Shown here: positions 18,089-26,248 of the stretch, piece by piece
Layout: the number at the start of each line of letters is the position of its first letter
Position numbering within the stretch: the stretch's first letter is position 1
From: 2-02-FULL-55-14 sp964534125
Lineage (GTDB): Bacteria; Bacteroidota; Ignavibacteria; UBA10030
DNA length: 64,000 bases
Assembly (NCBI GenBank): GCA_964534125.1
Contig: CAZHOJ010000008.1
Coordinates: 62,001 to 126,000, forward strand
Direction: 5' to 3'
Notes under the pieces: generated by a model
The model's database searches: none
The model's input: only the letters and a program-made list of their open reading frames with translations
Told to the model about the DNA's origin: nothing
Program-made: the position numbers and the translations under genes

Positions 18089-18358
18089 CATCTGTTCCCC
18101 AAGGTCAGTCTTGTAATGTCCAGCGGTCTGCGCTCTAGCAGGCTGCGGAAAAAGTCAGCCAAGTAGGTTTCGCGCAGCGCTCGCAGCGGGAGCAGCGAAC
18201 GCAACGATCAAAAAATCATCAAAAAGAGATGGCGTGCGTGGCATATTTGACATTTCCTGACCGTCGCGGTCGTTGCGCGAATTTTTTCCTCAAGCTCCTA
18301 GACAGTCTTCTGCCTTTCAGAAAGATCCCACAGAGTTCATCCGCACGAAGGAGCTATT
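18089..18358. other. Leader and repeat region before the S9 peptidase gene
   Basis: No gene seen. At 18137-18160 there is AGCAGGCTGCGGAAAAAGTC, which resembles a transposon end but has no partner here. At 18171-18209 is a 9-bp-period array (CGCAGCGCT, CGCAGCGGG, AGCAGCGAA, CGCAACGAT) with an inverted partner GTCGTTGCGCGAA at about 18267-18282. AAGGAGC is the ribosome site for 18359. Confidence 0.5.
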
Positions 18359-20758
18359 ATGAGAGTCTTCTCGTCGCTTCTCCTTTCCCTCCTGCTTACG
18401 TCAGCCCTCTTTGCTCAATCCGGCTACAAGCTTCCTCCGAAGGAGGTCATCGACATGGTCGATGCCCCGCCAACGCCGCTCGTGAGCATCGACCCGACAC
18501 GGAACTCCATGCTCCTCGTGGAATATCCCTCCCAGCCGCCGCTGGAGCTGCTCTCGCGGCCCATTCATCGCATCGCAGGTATCCGCATCGATGCACAACG
18601 CCATGCGCGTCAACGCATCCGGCAGTACAGCGGCTATGAGGTCGTTGCGCTCGACGGAGGAAAGCGTCAGCGGATATCAGTGCCGGAGGGGGCACAGCTC
18701 GGGTTTCCATCATGGTCACCAAACGGCAATCGGATCGCATTCACCGTGGACCACAACGACAGGGTCGACCTCTGGTGGGCTGACGTCACATCGGGTGTGG
18801 CAAAGCAGATGCCGGGTGTCCGCGTGAACGATGTCCTCTCCGGCTCTCTGCAATGGACGTCCGACGGTGAGAATCTTTTGCTCCTTGCTCTGCCGAAAGG
18901 AGCGGGTGCTCCGCCGTCAGAACCTTCTGTTCCCGAAGGTCCGAACATCGATGAAACTTCCGGGCGTGTATCGAAGACCTGGACCTACCAGGACCTCATC
19001 AGGACACGCCATGATGAACAGCTTTTCGCTCACTATGCGATGTCTCAACTCGTCCGCGTGCAGATCTCAACGGGAAAGGTCGAGCCTATCGGAAGCCCGG
19101 CCCTTATCAGGTCTTTCGACTCTTCGCCCGACGAGTCGATGGTGCTCGTTCACATCCTCAAAGAGCCGTTCTCCTACCGCGTCCCCTACTACAGCTTTGC
19201 GCACTCGGTCGAAGTGTGGGACAGCAACGGAAAGCCGTTGAAGACGATCGCTGAACTCCCGGTCGCGGACAATGTCCCGACCCAGGGCGTCCCGACAGGC
19301 CCGCGGTCGGTCGAATGGCAGCCGCTCCATGACGGCCGTCTCGTGTGGGTCGAGGCCCTCGACGGTGGCGATCCCCGCACGAAGGCGGATGACCGGGACG
19401 AGGTCATGGTCTTCGGGACCCCCTTCACAGGTGAACCGGTGAGATCGTTCAAGGTGCAGCATCGCTTCAGCGGCTTTTCCTGGACCGGAACAAAAGACCT
19501 GGCCATTGTGTACGAACGTGACCGCGACCACCGGTGGATCACGACGAGCCTCCTCTCTCTCGCCGACCCTGCAGGCACGCGAAAGGTCATCTTCGACATG
19601 TCGTGGAATGACGCGTACAGCGATCCGGGCGATCCGGTCATGGTTCGGCGGGACGATGGTACATACGTGGCGCTCCAGGATGATACCATCATCTATCTGT
19701 CGGGACGAGGAGCGACGCCGGACGGGTACAGGCCGTTCCTCGACGCGTACGATCTGACCACCGGTGGAACGAACCGGCTTTTCCTCTGCGCGGACAGCCG
19801 GTATGACAGGTTCATCTCATTCGTCGGCAACAACAGGGACCGTATCCTCATATCCTCCGAATCCGTCACACAGCCGCCCAATTACTTCATTGTGGACATA
19901 GCGACGAATGAACGCACAGCCCTGACATCGTTCACCGATCCGGCCCCGCAGATGACAGGCATGAGCAAGCAACTGCTGACATATGCACGGGAGGACGGCG
20001 TGCCGCTCTCCGGTACGCTCTACCTCCCCGCCGGATATCAGAAAGGAACCCGCCTTCCGTGCCTTGTATGGGCCTATCCGCTGGAGTATTCGGACGCATC
20101 GACGGCAGGGCAGGTCCGTTCGTCCCCCAATTCGTTCACGTTCTTCCGCGGAACCACCCCGCTGTTCTTCGTCACGCAGGGCTACGCCGTGCTGATGGAC
20201 GCGACGATGCCGGTGGTGGGAGACCCGGAGACGATGAACAACACGTTCGTCGAACAGATCGTCTCCTCGGCAAGGGCAGCGGTCGATACGCTCGACGTCA
20301 TGGGCGTCATCGATCCGAAGAAGGTCATGGTTGCGGGGCATTCATACGGAGCATTCATGACCGCCAACGTCCTGGCGCATTCCGACCTGTTTGCCGCGGG
20401 CATTGCACGGAGCGGGGCCTATAACCGCACGCTGACACCGTTCGGATTCCAGAGCGAGCGGCGCACCTTCTGGGAGGCACAGGACACGTACATCAAGCTC
20501 TCACCCTTCTCCTGGGCGAACAAGATCAACGAGCCGATCCTGCTGATCCACGGGGAAGCGGACAACAACACAGGGACCTATCCGATCCAATCTGAGAGAA
20601 TGTTCCAGGCGATCCGCGCGAACGGGGGAACCGCACGGCTCGTGATGCTTCCGCATGAAAGCCACGGATACGCAGGGCGCGAATCAGTACTGCATGTGCT
20701 GGCGGAGATGTTCGAGTGGGGAGAGACGCATGTGAAGAACCGGGAGAGTGGTCAGTAG
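18359..20758 (+). CDS. Secreted S9 (prolyl oligopeptidase-type) serine peptidase
   Basis: 799 aa. There is a signal peptide to FAQ (residue 20), a beta-propeller-like region (about 60-530) and an alpha/beta hydrolase domain. The triad is visible: S662 in GHSYGAFMT, D735 in HGEADNN and H769 in PHESHGY. The order and the missing hydrolase-domain variants place it with S9 dipeptidyl/glutamyl-type peptidases. It probably degrades peptides in the periplasm, as does the S46 peptidase at 29340. Copies of the same heptamer hairpin flank it on both sides. Confidence 0.93.
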   Translation: MRVFSSLLLSLLLTSALFAQSGYKLPPKEVIDMVDAPPTPLVSIDPTRNSMLLVEYPSQPPLELLSRPIHRIAGIRIDAQRHARQRIRQYSGYEVVALDGGKRQRISVPEGAQLGFPSWSPNGNRIAFTVDHNDRVDLWWADVTSGVAKQMPGVRVNDVLSGSLQWTSDGENLLLLALPKGAGAPPSEPSVPEGPNIDETSGRVSKTWTYQDLIRTRHDEQLFAHYAMSQLVRVQISTGKVEPIGSPALIRSFDSSPDESMVLVHILKEPFSYRVPYYSFAHSVEVWDSNGKPLKTIAELPVADNVPTQGVPTGPRSVEWQPLHDGRLVWVEALDGGDPRTKADDRDEVMVFGTPFTGEPVRSFKVQHRFSGFSWTGTKDLAIVYERDRDHRWITTSLLSLADPAGTRKVIFDMSWNDAYSDPGDPVMVRRDDGTYVALQDDTIIYLSGRGATPDGYRPFLDAYDLTTGGTNRLFLCADSRYDRFISFVGNNRDRILISSESVTQPPNYFIVDIATNERTALTSFTDPAPQMTGMSKQLLTYAREDGVPLSGTLYLPAGYQKGTRLPCLVWAYPLEYSDASTAGQVRSSPNSFTFFRGTTPLFFVTQGYAVLMDATMPVVGDPETMNNTFVEQIVSSARAAVDTLDVMGVIDPKKVMVAGHSYGAFMTANVLAHSDLFAAGIARSGAYNRTLTPFGFQSERRTFWEAQDTYIKLSPFSWANKINEPILLIHGEADNNTGTYPIQSERMFQAIRANGGTARLVMLPHESHGYAGRESVLHVLAEMFEWGETHVKNRESGQ

Positions 20759-20768
20759 GCAGTCTGGA

Positions 20769-20919
20769 GAAATGCTAAATGCTAAACTGTGAAATGCTAA
20801 ACAAGGACGAATGCACAAATGAATGATATTGAAAATTGCCGGGACCACACCTTTTGATCATTCATATTTCAGATTTCCTGCTTGTTTAGCATTTGGTTTC
20901 TTTAGCATTTAGCATTTCC
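20769..20919. repeat. Heptamer hairpin element, AATGCTA family, copy B
   Basis: The left arm begins AAATGCTAAATGCTAAAC and the right arm ends TTTAGCATTTAGCATTTCC. It has the same units as copy A but a different loop. It lies just 3' of the S9 peptidase gene. CCTTTGCCCTTTGCC at about 21003 is a short extra heptamer pair. Confidence 0.8.
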
Positions 20920-20939
20920 ATCTCAGGTACCTCAAAGAA

Positions 20940-20983
20940 AATCTGCCTTCCGGTTCTCCATGGTATTCCCCGGAAGGCAGATT
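20940..20983. terminator. Bidirectional terminator between S9 peptidase and priA
   Basis: AATCTGCCTTCCGG (20940-20953) and CCGGAAGGCAGATT (20970-20983) form a perfect 14-bp stem. AAAGAAA lies on the left side, which reads as T-rich for the minus strand. It lies between convergent genes. Confidence 0.75.
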
Positions 20984-21020
20984 CGCGTTGTACACCCCCC
21001 GCCCTTTGCCCTTTGCCGAT

Positions 21021-23561
21021 CTACAAAAAGCTCTGCGGATCAATATCCACCGATACCTTCACGTCTTTCGAAGATGGTCCGGACCTTCCACTGATCTCAA
21101 GCACTGGCGAGAGCACCGAACGCAGGATCGTCGCTGACGGGTCCTTCTGACGATCGTTCTTCAGGAGAATATGCTGACGATACTGGTTCCGCATCCGGGC
21201 AATGGCCGGCTCAGCAGGCCCCAGTATCTCCACCGCCCCCTGGGTTGTTCGCTTTCGCATCTGCGCGGCGATCGATTCCGCCTTCCTGACCACCTCTTTC
21301 TCATCGATTCCGGAGCACTCGACCAGGGCGATACGCACTATCGGAGGGTATCGCACATCCTTCCGCCCTTCGATCTCTTCTCTATAGTATGACGCAAAAT
21401 CGTGGTCCACTGCGTGCAGCAGCGTCGGATGTTTCGGATTCACCGTCTGGATGACGACCTCCCCTTTCAGCTTGCCCCGCCCGGCCCTTCCGGCGACCTG
21501 CGTGAGCAGCTGAAAGGTCCGCTCTGCGGCGCGAAAGTCCGGCAGATACAGCTGCGTCTCGGCCGAGATCACTCCCACCAGCGTCACCCGCGGAAAATCC
21601 AGCCCCTTCGCGACCATCTGTGTCCCGAGCAGAATGTCCGCATCTCCGCACTCGAAGCTGTTCAGCATCCTGTCGAACGATCCCTTTCGGCTGGTCGAAT
21701 CACGGTCCATGCGGATGATGCGTGCATCAGGAAAGAGACCCTCGAGCTCGCTCTGTACCTGCTGCGTGCCGTACGATGTGTGCGAGAGCTGTCCCATCCG
21801 GCAGGATGGACACGTGGGGAGCATGGGGCGCCGCGTCCCGCAGTAGTGGCAGTGGAGGTCATGCGTGCGCATGTGGTAGGTCATCGTCACGTCGCAATTG
21901 CTGCACTTCTCGACATATGCGCACTCCGGGCATTCCACGACATGCGCAAAACCCCGCCTGTTGTGCAGGAGGATCACCCCTTCCTTCCGCTCCAGGCGCA
22001 ATCCGATCTCCTGCTGCAGGAGCCGCGAGATCGACCGGGGCGGGAGCTTTTTAGGAAACGCTCCCCCCTTCTCCCGTACCTGCGCCTTGATCTCCTCGAA
22101 CTGCTTCCGCCGTTCGGCGATCATGTCCACAAGCCGTATCTCCGGAAGCTGCGCATCATCCACGCGCTCCGGCAGCCCGAGCAGCCGGTACTTGCCGCTT
22201 GCCGCATTCCAGTACGTTTCCACGGACGGGGTGGCAGAGCCGAGCACCACAACGGCATTGTTCTGCCGGGCCCGCACGACCGCCACGTCGCGCGCGTGAT
22301 ACCGGGGATTGCTGTCATACTGTTTGTACGACCCCTCATGTTCCTCGTCGACAACGATAAGGCCTATGTTCTGCAGCGGGGCGAAGATGGCAGAGCGCGG
22401 GCCGATGACGATGGTCGCATCACCGCGATGCACCCGGCGCCAGGCATCGTATCGTTCGCCCGCCGAGAGCTGACTGTGCATCACCACGACATCATCGCCG
22501 AAGTGCGAACGGAACCGCCGCACCGTCTGCGGCGTGAGTGAGATCTCAGGCACCAGGACGATCGCGCTCTTCCCCTTTTCCTTCACCTTCTTGAGCGATT
22601 CAATGTAGACCTGGGTCTTCCCGCTTCCCGTGATGCCGTGCAGGAGGAACACCCTGAACTCCTCCGCGCTGATCGATGAGCCGACCTCCGCGAGAGCATT
22701 CTCCTGATGTTCAGTCAGCCGATGTGCGGGAGGGGCCGTGACGGGCCCTGCGAACGGGTCACGAAGCACTTCGCGCGTTTCCTGCTCCAGCAGTCCCTTC
22801 GCGACGTGCCTGAGCACCGTCTGCGGTCCGACTCCCGCATCCTCTGCCACCTCGGAGAGGAGCTTCCAGTCGTTCCCGGGATGCAGCGCTCCGAATGCTT
22901 TGACGAACGAGGAGCGGGTCCGCTTCGGTAACATCGGATGTTCCATGTCGGCAACGGCTTTCGTGCCTTCTTCCGTTGCGCGGATATACATGACCCTTTT
23001 GATGCTGGCCTTTGGCCTCCGGAGGGAATCCTCGAGGACCACGAACCCTTTCTGTTCCAGCGACCGCACGACCGAGATCGCTCCCTTCAGGCGCGTGCGT
23101 TGCTTCAGGACCTTCAGGCTCATGCTGCCGGCATTCCGGACCGCATCCAGCACTTTCTGCTGGGTCCTGCCGAGTGTCGGGACGACCGCTCCGCTGTCTG
23201 CAGGAGGCGGATCGGCAAGATGAACATGCGAGACGCTTTCGATGGCCATGCCATGCGGTGCGGCTGTACGGAGGACATCGCCCCATGAGGCCACATAGTA
23301 CTCGGAGATCCATTTGGTCAGCCGAAGGAGGTCGTCAGAATACGTGGGAACGCTGTCGAGGATATCAAGGACCGGACGGATGCCGGAGACGGTGGTGGTG
23401 TCGGCCATGCCGACGATGACGCCCGTCAGGGATTGCCGGCCGAATGGGACAAGCACGCGTTTGCCGGGAGCGACGGCGTCCCGGAGGTCGGGGGGAACGG
23501 CGTATGTGAACGTCTTGTGGAGCGGTACCGGGAGTGCAACGTCTACGAAAGCGCTGGCCAC
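21021..23561 (-). CDS. priA: Primosomal protein N' (replication restart helicase)
   Basis: 846-aa superfamily 2 helicase that recognises stalled forks and reloads the replisome. The N-terminal 3'-DNA-binding domain begins FVDVALPVPLHKTFTYAVP. Walker A is GITGSGKTQVY and Walker B is VVDEEHEGSYKQ. Eight cysteines form the two zinc sites (CPECAYVEKCSNC and CHYCGT...CPSC). The GTG start at 23561 lies 4 bp after the larC stop. It is the last gene of the waaA-larC-priA operon. Confidence 0.96.
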   Translation of the reverse strand: MASAFVDVALPVPLHKTFTYAVPPDLRDAVAPGKRVLVPFGRQSLTGVIVGMADTTTVSGIRPVLDILDSVPTYSDDLLRLTKWISEYYVASWGDVLRTAAPHGMAIESVSHVHLADPPPADSGAVVPTLGRTQQKVLDAVRNAGSMSLKVLKQRTRLKGAISVVRSLEQKGFVVLEDSLRRPKASIKRVMYIRATEEGTKAVADMEHPMLPKRTRSSFVKAFGALHPGNDWKLLSEVAEDAGVGPQTVLRHVAKGLLEQETREVLRDPFAGPVTAPPAHRLTEHQENALAEVGSSISAEEFRVFLLHGITGSGKTQVYIESLKKVKEKGKSAIVLVPEISLTPQTVRRFRSHFGDDVVVMHSQLSAGERYDAWRRVHRGDATIVIGPRSAIFAPLQNIGLIVVDEEHEGSYKQYDSNPRYHARDVAVVRARQNNAVVVLGSATPSVETYWNAASGKYRLLGLPERVDDAQLPEIRLVDMIAERRKQFEEIKAQVREKGGAFPKKLPPRSISRLLQQEIGLRLERKEGVILLHNRRGFAHVVECPECAYVEKCSNCDVTMTYHMRTHDLHCHYCGTRRPMLPTCPSCRMGQLSHTSYGTQQVQSELEGLFPDARIIRMDRDSTSRKGSFDRMLNSFECGDADILLGTQMVAKGLDFPRVTLVGVISAETQLYLPDFRAAERTFQLLTQVAGRAGRGKLKGEVVIQTVNPKHPTLLHAVDHDFASYYREEIEGRKDVRYPPIVRIALVECSGIDEKEVVRKAESIAAQMRKRTTQGAVEILGPAEPAIARMRNQYRQHILLKNDRQKDPSATILRSVLSPVLEISGRSGPSSKDVKVSVDIDPQSFL

Positions 23562-23565
23562 GGCC

Positions 23566-24732
23566 TCACCCTCGAAACTCCTTCTCCAGCCTCTTGTAGA
23601 CCTCTATCAGCGGAAGCCCCTTTTCGGAAGCCAGCCGCTTGCACTCTTCGAACTCGGGCATCAATCGCTCGGCACCATCGACATGCACGACCTTCGCCCT
23701 GATCTCGCCGAACGACGATTTGACTGTCCGCATCTCGCGCTTCACCTTCCGGCGCTCCACCGGGTGGATGCGGACGCCGAGCGTGGTCGACTCACTGAAC
23801 AGAATGCTCAGCAATGGCTCCATGGCAGAACGGGCCGACAGCACCGAGAGCATCACTCCCGGCCGGCCTTTCTTCATGATCACGGGGACCATGAATGCGT
23901 CGTGTGCGCCTGACGCGAGCAAACGGTCGATGAGGTACGGGAAGATCTCGGGATTCATGTCGTCGATGTTCGTCTCGATGGAGACAAGCTCATCCTCGTC
24001 GAACGGCTCATCGATCTGCCCGACCATCGCCCGGAGCAGGTTCGGCAACCGTGGGAACTCCTTCGTGCCTGCGCCGTAGCCGATCGAGGAGAGGCGCAGA
24101 CGCTCCATGACGAGCATACCGTGCGAGAGCCCTTTGACGATGCCGGCGCCCGTCGGCGTGGTCAGCTCATCCGGGATGTCCGTCAGGACCGTCGGATAGT
24201 CCTTCAGGATCTCGAGCGTCGCAGGCGTCGGCGTGGGAAGGATACCATGGTCTGTCTTCACGGCTCCGCCGCTGCCGAGGCGCACCGGGGAGGAATAGAC
24301 GCGCATCACACCGAGCAGGTCCAGGCAAATGGCGGTCCCGACGATGTCCACGATGGAATCGACGGCTCCGACCTCGTGAAAGTGGACCTTCTCTATCGGG
24401 ATGTTGTGGACCTTTGCTTCCGCCTCGCCGATCACTGTGAAGATCTTCGATGCATCCGATCGTACCCGCGCCGACAGACCGCTCTGGTCTATCATCCGGA
24501 GAATGTCCGTGAGATGCCGGTGCGACGCCTGTTTTCCCTCGAGGTTCACGTCGGCCTTCACGGCCGTGATGCCGCTCTTCACGACCTGCTTCATCGCGAG
24601 CGCATAGCCCGGGAGCTCGATCTTCTGCAGCTCATCGCGCAGGGCATCGAACGGCACACCCGCGCTGAGGAGCGCTCCAAGCGTCATGTCCCCGCTGATG
24701 CCGGAGAACGTATCAAGGTAGACGATCTTCAT
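23566..24732 (-). CDS. larC: Nickel-pincer cofactor nickel-insertion protein LarC
   Basis: 388 aa. The N-terminus MKIVYLDTFSGISGDMTLGA is diagnostic of LarC. The family inserts nickel into pyridinium bisthiocarboxylic mononucleotide, the cofactor of lactate racemase and of other LarA-like enzymes. The frame stays open upstream into waaA, but the start at 24732 gives the family N-terminus and an ATGA overlap. LarB, LarE and LarA are not in the window. Confidence 0.93.
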   Translation of the reverse strand: MKIVYLDTFSGISGDMTLGALLSAGVPFDALRDELQKIELPGYALAMKQVVKSGITAVKADVNLEGKQASHRHLTDILRMIDQSGLSARVRSDASKIFTVIGEAEAKVHNIPIEKVHFHEVGAVDSIVDIVGTAICLDLLGVMRVYSSPVRLGSGGAVKTDHGILPTPTPATLEILKDYPTVLTDIPDELTTPTGAGIVKGLSHGMLVMERLRLSSIGYGAGTKEFPRLPNLLRAMVGQIDEPFDEDELVSIETNIDDMNPEIFPYLIDRLLASGAHDAFMVPVIMKKGRPGVMLSVLSARSAMEPLLSILFSESTTLGVRIHPVERRKVKREMRTVKSSFGEIRAKVVHVDGAERLMPEFEECKRLASEKGLPLIEVYKRLEKEFRG

Positions 24733-26114
24733 GGTTTCTTTCGTGTTGTGCGGTGCCGTTGCGAGCGCGACGGCTTCGTGCGGTGCTGTGATGAAGGTCT
24801 TTTCCAGACCACCGGTTCGAGGTAGCCGAGGAACCGCTGTGTGGCTCCTGCGTGCTCCCGGACCAGGTCGCGCGATCGCTTCCCGGCCTGCTCCCGCGCA
24901 TGGTCGTCGTCGAGCAGCCGCCGCAGGACGCGGTACATTTCCTGGTGGTCCTCCACGACGAGACCGCCGCCGCACTGTGCCAGCGCCGTGGCCTCCTGCG
25001 AGTTGTGGTGCCTGGGACCGTACAGCACCGGAATGCCGTACACTGCCGGTTCGAGCACATTATGGACGTTCTGCTTGAACGAGCCGCCCACGAATGCGAT
25101 GTCCGCATACTGGTACAGTGCCATCAGAATGCCGATGCTGTCGACGATGATGACCTGTTCTCCAGCATAGTCGTTCATCTCAGAGAACCTGATGGACCGC
25201 GGGCTTGTCATTGTCTGCGCTTCGATGGCCTCTATGGCCGCGATCGTCGGCTCGTGCGGAACGAGGATGAGCAGGGCGTTCGGTTCGTAACGGTGCAGCT
25301 TCCTGAACGTCCGCAGCATCACCTCCTCGTCCTCCGGCCACGTGCTCCCGGCCACGATGATCTTGCGCCCCTTGAGGAGCCGTTCCTGAAGGAGGTGCTT
25401 CTTCCGGGCCTCCGTACTTCGCTGGAGGACCTGGTCGTACCGGGTCTCACCTGCTGCAGCGATGTCCGGTGACGGTATCCCGTACAAGCGGAAGTTGGCT
25501 GCGTCGCTCTCAGAGACAGTGAGAATGGATTTCATCCCTCCGTACAGAAGGGCGTGGAACGATCTCCAGGGCCGTCTCAACCGCGGCGAGGAGCGGCGCA
25601 TCGTCGCGTTCGCCAGGAACACCGGAATCCCCCGCCGGTACAGCTCCCAGATGTGGTTCGGCCAGACATCATACCGCACCATCACGGCTGCATCGGGCCT
25701 CACAAGGTCGATGAAGCGGACGGCATTCTTCCGTGTGTCCAGGGGAATGTACGTGACGACATCGGCCAGCCTGTACCCCTTCGAATTATCGTACCCCGAC
25801 GGCGAGAAGAACGAGACGATGATGCGGACATCTGCATGACGCTTCCGGAGCGCCGCGATGATGGGCTTGGCCTGTTCGAACTCCCCCATCGAGGAGGAGT
25901 GGAACCAGATGCGCTTGCCGGGTTTGACAGTCGCGAGGGCAGACTCGAGGTCCCGGAACAGGTCCCTGCGTCCCCTGATGCCCCGCCGGACCTTCGACCG
26001 GAACAGCGAAGCGACCCGGAGTCCCCCGCCCATGACGGGGATCAGAACCCAGTTGTAGAGGTTCTCCCAGAGGGTCTTCGTCGGGGAAGGAGCGTCTGTT
26101 CGGGATGGATGCAT
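24729..26114 (-). CDS. waaA: 3-deoxy-D-manno-octulosonic acid (KDO) transferase
   Basis: About 461 aa. Inner-membrane GT-B/GT30 enzyme that adds KDO to lipid IVA, the start of the LPS core. An N-terminal anchor-like segment (NLYNWVLIPVMGGGLRVASL) precedes WFHSSSMGEFEQAKP, the conserved acceptor loop with the catalytic Glu. VGGSFKQNVHNVLEPAVYG is the donor-site motif. ATG 26114 is preferred over the open frame to 26222, because the longer form would add 36 residues over the promoter of the divergent gene. It shows the organism makes LPS. Confidence 0.92.
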   Translation of the reverse strand: MHPSRTDAPSPTKTLWENLYNWVLIPVMGGGLRVASLFRSKVRRGIRGRRDLFRDLESALATVKPGKRIWFHSSSMGEFEQAKPIIAALRKRHADVRIIVSFFSPSGYDNSKGYRLADVVTYIPLDTRKNAVRFIDLVRPDAAVMVRYDVWPNHIWELYRRGIPVFLANATMRRSSPRLRRPWRSFHALLYGGMKSILTVSESDAANFRLYGIPSPDIAAAGETRYDQVLQRSTEARKKHLLQERLLKGRKIIVAGSTWPEDEEVMLRTFRKLHRYEPNALLILVPHEPTIAAIEAIEAQTMTSPRSIRFSEMNDYAGEQVIIVDSIGILMALYQYADIAFVGGSFKQNVHNVLEPAVYGIPVLYGPRHHNSQEATALAQCGGGLVVEDHQEMYRVLRRLLDDDHAREQAGKRSRDLVREHAGATQRFLGYLEPVVWKRPSSQHRTKPSRSQRHRTTRKKP

Positions 26115-26183
26115 GGATACCTGTGACCTGTCGGAAGGGAAGTCATGATACCCAGAGGTTGAGGGAAATGCAACCGGCCTTCG

Positions 26184-26212
26184 TTGACCTTCGGGGAAGA
26201 TAGGATTATACT
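26184..26212 (+). promoter_or_regulatory. Promoter of the cyclase-TPR gene
   Basis: TTGACC (26184-26189), exactly 17 bp, TATACT (26207-26212), continuing TTTTTGC. This is the best sigma-70-like match in the window, 36 bp before the start at 26249. Confidence 0.6.
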
Positions 26213-26248
26213 TTTTGCTCACAGCCAGACTCCCGCTGCCCCTCCACG

